Below are positions 61,828 through 64,000 of a stretch of DNA of 64,000 bases, in pieces. Location: positions 62,001 through 126,000 of the forward strand of contig JAUBSN010000006.1 of NCBI GenBank assembly GCA_036704825.1, in the 5' to 3' direction. The translations under genes were made by a program, and so were the position numbers. The DNA is from Microcoleus sp036704825 (lineage in GTDB: Bacteria; Cyanobacteriota; Cyanobacteriia; Cyanobacteriales; Microcoleaceae). Below the pieces are notes generated by a model. That model made no database searches. It was not told the DNA's origin and saw nothing but the letters and a program-made list of their open reading frames with translations. Within the stretch, counting starts at the first letter, position 1. Every line of letters starts with the position of its first letter.

Positions 61828-62406
61828 ATGGTAACTGAGCAAAACTTAATCACGAGTGAAAATGTAGAAGAACCCAGGCTGGGACTGTGGCAGCAAATTA
61901 AAGAAGACTGGATTGCTCACGGTCGAGATTGGACAAAACCGGGATTTCGGGCCGTAGCAGTGCAGCGTTTTGGCGTCTGGAGAATGCAGGTAGAACCGAA
62001 ATTACTGCGAGCTCCTTTGAGCATTATTTATCGATCGCTCTACCGAAAAGTCCGCAATAGTTACGGGATAGACTTGCCTTACACTGTGAAGCTCGGTCGT
62101 CGCGTGGTGATTGAACATCAAAACGCTATTATTATTCACGGATATTGTAAAATTGGCGACGACTGCATTATCCGGCAAGGTGTAACGTTGGGAAACCGCT
62201 ATTTGGACAAACCGCTAGAATCCCCTCAATTGGGCGATCGGGTTAACGTCGGCGCTGGCGCGAAAATCCTTGGAAAAGTAAATCTGGGAGACGACGTAAA
62301 CATCGGTGCCAATGCTGTAGTTTTATCAGACATTCCCGCAGGCAAAACAGCAGTAGGTATTCCTGCCAAGATTCTTCAATCTACCAAAAACCAGGAAAAT
62401 GCTTAG
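61828..62406 (+). CDS. Serine acetyltransferase-like hexapeptide acyltransferase
   Basis: 192 aa. N-terminal helices (WQQIKEDWIAHGRDWTKPGF) lead into a left-handed beta-helix (about 85-180) with IIHGYCKIGDDCIIRQGVTL and GRRVVIEHQNAIII. It is CysE-like but shorter than true serine acetyltransferases; in a polysaccharide cluster it more likely acetylates a sugar. Its last 8 bases overlap the start of the next gene. Confidence 0.8.
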   Translation: MVTEQNLITSENVEEPRLGLWQQIKEDWIAHGRDWTKPGFRAVAVQRFGVWRMQVEPKLLRAPLSIIYRSLYRKVRNSYGIDLPYTVKLGRRVVIEHQNAIIIHGYCKIGDDCIIRQGVTLGNRYLDKPLESPQLGDRVNVGAGAKILGKVNLGDDVNIGANAVVLSDIPAGKTAVGIPAKILQSTKNQENA

Positions 62407-63055
62407 ATCAACATTGCAAAAAATTATCCGCCATCTTGCCATGCGTTACGGCAAGTTCCCTGGTCTTTACGTCCAATTCTGTAACCCTTCTTCCAAAGAA
62501 TACACAGAATTTCTCCGCCGCCACGGCAACTTGTACGCGATCGGCGAAAATTGCAGCATCTGGCCAAATACCGTCTTTGGAGATCCCGCCTACGTCCGCA
62601 TCGGCAACAATGTTCACTTCTCATCTTGTACCCTGCTGGGCCACGACGGCTCGATCGCCATGCTTGACCGGGCTTACAACGTTAAACTAGAGGCCGTAGG
62701 CAAGATAGATATCCGCGACAACGTATTTATCGGCTTTAATGCGATCGTCCTTCGCAACGTCACCATCGGCCCAAATGCGATCGTCGCCGCCGGCGCCGTC
62801 GTCACCAAAGATGTCGCCGAGGGCGATATAGTGGCCGGCGTCCCCGCCAGACCGATCGGCCGCGTCGAAGACTTAGTGAAAAAATTGCAAGCCGAAACTC
62901 AAAGCCTACCCTGGGCCGATTTGATTAACAGCCGCGAGGGCAGCTTCGACCCCGAAATTGAACCAGAGCTCGTAAAGTTACGAGTGTCGCACTTCTACGG
63001 CAACACATCAACTCCAACTGCGCCCCAATTCCAGCAACCTCCCTTGTCAAGTTAG
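62399..63055 (+). CDS. Hexapeptide-repeat acyltransferase (WbbJ-like)
   Basis: 218 aa. Left-handed beta-helix repeats from ENCSIWPNTVFGDPAYVRIG to VAAGAVVTKDVAEGDIVAGV, the usual sugar O-acetyltransferase ending (PARPIGRV). The start overlaps the upstream gene by 8 bp (ATG inside AATGCTTAG), so translation is coupled. It is likely to modify an exopolysaccharide or lipid-linked sugar. Confidence 0.85.
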   Translation: MLRSTLQKIIRHLAMRYGKFPGLYVQFCNPSSKEYTEFLRRHGNLYAIGENCSIWPNTVFGDPAYVRIGNNVHFSSCTLLGHDGSIAMLDRAYNVKLEAVGKIDIRDNVFIGFNAIVLRNVTIGPNAIVAAGAVVTKDVAEGDIVAGVPARPIGRVEDLVKKLQAETQSLPWADLINSREGSFDPEIEPELVKLRVSHFYGNTSTPTAPQFQQPPLSS

Positions 63056-63123
63056 AGATTATTCTTAAGATAAATCGCACAAATAGGCACAATTTTCTAC
63101 ATCATCAAAACACTGCACAAACA

Positions 63124-63639
63124 ATGGTTGAGTCAATCACCAAGTCAATCATTTCTGCTACAGAAGCAGACTGGAGCCGCGAAAAATCTAGCAAGTGGTG
63201 GGAACCCAGTCGCCAACTGCTCAAATCTATCCGCCACTATCAAAAGTGGCAGAAGCAGGGTGGAATAGCAGGATATATTTTATGCCGTTGGAACGTTATC
63301 CAGCATCGATTTTGGAGCGTGGTAACTGCAACCGACATCCCTTTAAACTGCCAAATACAAGGAGGACTGCTGCTGCCTCATCCTAATGGGATTGTCATTC
63401 ATCCCAGTGCTTCCATTGGCCCTAACTGTCTGATTCTTCAACAGGTGACAATTGTGGCTGATGTCAAAATCGGCGGTCACGTCGATATCGGTGCAGGAGC
63501 GAAAATTATTCGCTCCGTAACGATCGGCGATCATGCTTTGATTGGTGCTAATGCTGTGGTGATTTGTGACGTGCCACCAGGTGCAACCGCAGTGGGAATT
63601 CCGGCAAAAATCATCGAAAAAAAGACCCCGAAAGTGTGA
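63124..63639 (+). CDS. Serine acetyltransferase-like hexapeptide acyltransferase
   Basis: 171 aa. Helical N-terminus (LKSIRHYQKWQKQGGIAGYI) followed by beta-helix repeats LPHPNGIVIHPSASIGPNCL, IGGHVDIGAGAKIIRS and VPPGATAVGIPAKII. It is the third acyltransferase in a row and of the same branch as the one at 61828, suggesting duplication. It lies 68 bp after the previous gene and ends before a bidirectional terminator. Confidence 0.8.
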   Translation: MVESITKSIISATEADWSREKSSKWWEPSRQLLKSIRHYQKWQKQGGIAGYILCRWNVIQHRFWSVVTATDIPLNCQIQGGLLLPHPNGIVIHPSASIGPNCLILQQVTIVADVKIGGHVDIGAGAKIIRSVTIGDHALIGANAVVICDVPPGATAVGIPAKIIEKKTPKV

Positions 63640-63784
63640 GAAAAATTATAGAAGTTGCCGCAAAAACAGCAAATTAGCTCGATTTTTATTAAATTACAAG
63701 AACTACTGAGTAGTTGCATTCAATAGATAAAAATTGAAAAAATTGGATGAGTTGCGAACAGCTAGGATTTGGGATTGAAAATTA

Positions 63785-63836
63785 AATAAAAAACCCTGGG
63801 CTTTCAGTCGCGGGAGCGTCCAAAAGCCCAAGTTTT
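63785..63836. terminator. Bidirectional terminator between convergent polysaccharide genes
   Basis: Arms TGGGCTTT (63797-63804) and AAAGCCCA (63823-63830). The minus strand continues GGGTTTTTT and the plus strand AGTTTTCT, so both transcripts can be ended here. Confidence 0.8.
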
Positions 63837-63848
63837 CTCCCTCACTGT

Positions 63849-64000
63849 TCAAGCTGATTTCAATCTTTCGAGTACCAACTGGGCGCGCCGCCGTGCAACT
63901 TTTTCCCACGTAAATTCCTGTGCCCGATCGCGGGCAGAGTCACTCATCCGAAGCCGCAACTCGGCACAACCAGCTAACTGTTGCAAGCCTGTCACTAGCG
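63849..64000 (-). CDS. 3' end of a glycosyltransferase (GT4-like), truncated by the window edge
   Basis: The last ~49 codons of a gene that begins beyond 64000. The visible part includes LRLRMSDSARDRAQEFTWEK and ends VARRRAQLVLERLKSA, which matches the C-terminal helix region of GT4 glycosyltransferases (the RDRAQEFTWEKVA pattern). No catalytic part is visible. It converges on the acyltransferases and suggests that the polysaccharide locus continues to the right. Confidence 0.6.
   Translation of the reverse strand, partial: LVTGLQQLAGCAELRLRMSDSARDRAQEFTWEKVARRRAQLVLERLKSA

Noticed and set aside
1..64000. tRNA and rRNA genes
   Set aside because: I looked in the gaps for T-loop GTTCGA-type motifs with matching acceptor stems and for rRNA sequence and found none; a tRNAscan-SE run would settle this.

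Overview
The window is chromosomal DNA of a filamentous cyanobacterium, most likely of the Oscillatoriales (Microcoleus / Oscillatoria / Kamptonema type). The evidence is the frequent GCGATCGC octamer (HIP1, e.g. 1816-1823), heptanucleotide tandem repeats in many intergenic gaps, several palindromic dispersed repeats, the cyanobacterial order purC - bamA(Omp85) - lpxC - fabZ - lpxA - lpxB, a TxlA-type thioredoxin, DUF4278 and Uma2 proteins, and very large multidomain sensor kinases. The genus is an inference. I saw no rRNA, tRNA or CRISPR array.

Layout. 1-1 kb: 3' end of an ArsA/Get3-type ATPase with a C-terminal HSP20-like domain. 1.1-5.9 kb: an accessory islet with a VapC-type toxin and probable antitoxin, an unknown secreted protein, an attC-like palindromic site, a GNAT acetyltransferase, and an orphan methyltransferase of the DNA-phosphorothioation-associated family that carries the same domain on both sides of its catalytic core. 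6-10.1 kb: an Rcp1-like response regulator and a hybrid histidine kinase. 10.4-18.2 kb: purC, bamA and the lipid A genes lpxC-fabZ-lpxA-(Uma2)-lpxB; the gaps before lpxC, fabZ and lpxA are built from short tandem repeats. 18.3-19.6 kb: a solitary cytosine-C5 methyltransferase. 19.9-29.3 kb: BON and DUF4278 proteins, RtcB, a WD40-like protein bracketed by two copies of a cloverleaf-like palindromic repeat, an RND pump subunit, TxlA, a NIL/ferredoxin protein and a membrane protein. 30.2-35.2 kb, minus strand: rnr, ubiX, lapA-like, aroK. 36-40.2 kb: a repeat-containing cyanobacterial protein, clpP, a frameshifted DUF433 pseudogene, a MazF-type toxin with antitoxin, and a HGSNAT-like membrane acyltransferase.

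40.3-56.6 kb is dominated by signalling. Two separate loci each pair a histidine kinase gene with a directly downstream REC-adenylate cyclase gene, which suggests two phosphorelay-to-cAMP modules. Between them lie a HAD phosphatase and an alpha/beta hydrolase. 56.8-58.2 kb is a complete ISL3-family insertion sequence with 26-bp inverted repeats and an 8-bp target duplication. 59-64 kb holds a histone-deacetylase-like amidohydrolase and a surface-polysaccharide cluster: a GT2 glycosyltransferase, three left-handed beta-helix acyltransferases, and the 3' end of a second glycosyltransferase on the other strand.

The most unusual items are the orphan methyltransferase with a mirrored domain and repeat-encoded ends, the cloverleaf-like repeat pair, tandem repeats replacing ribosome-binding regions in the lipid A operon, the twin kinase-cyclase modules, and the attC-like site in the toxin/GNAT islet.
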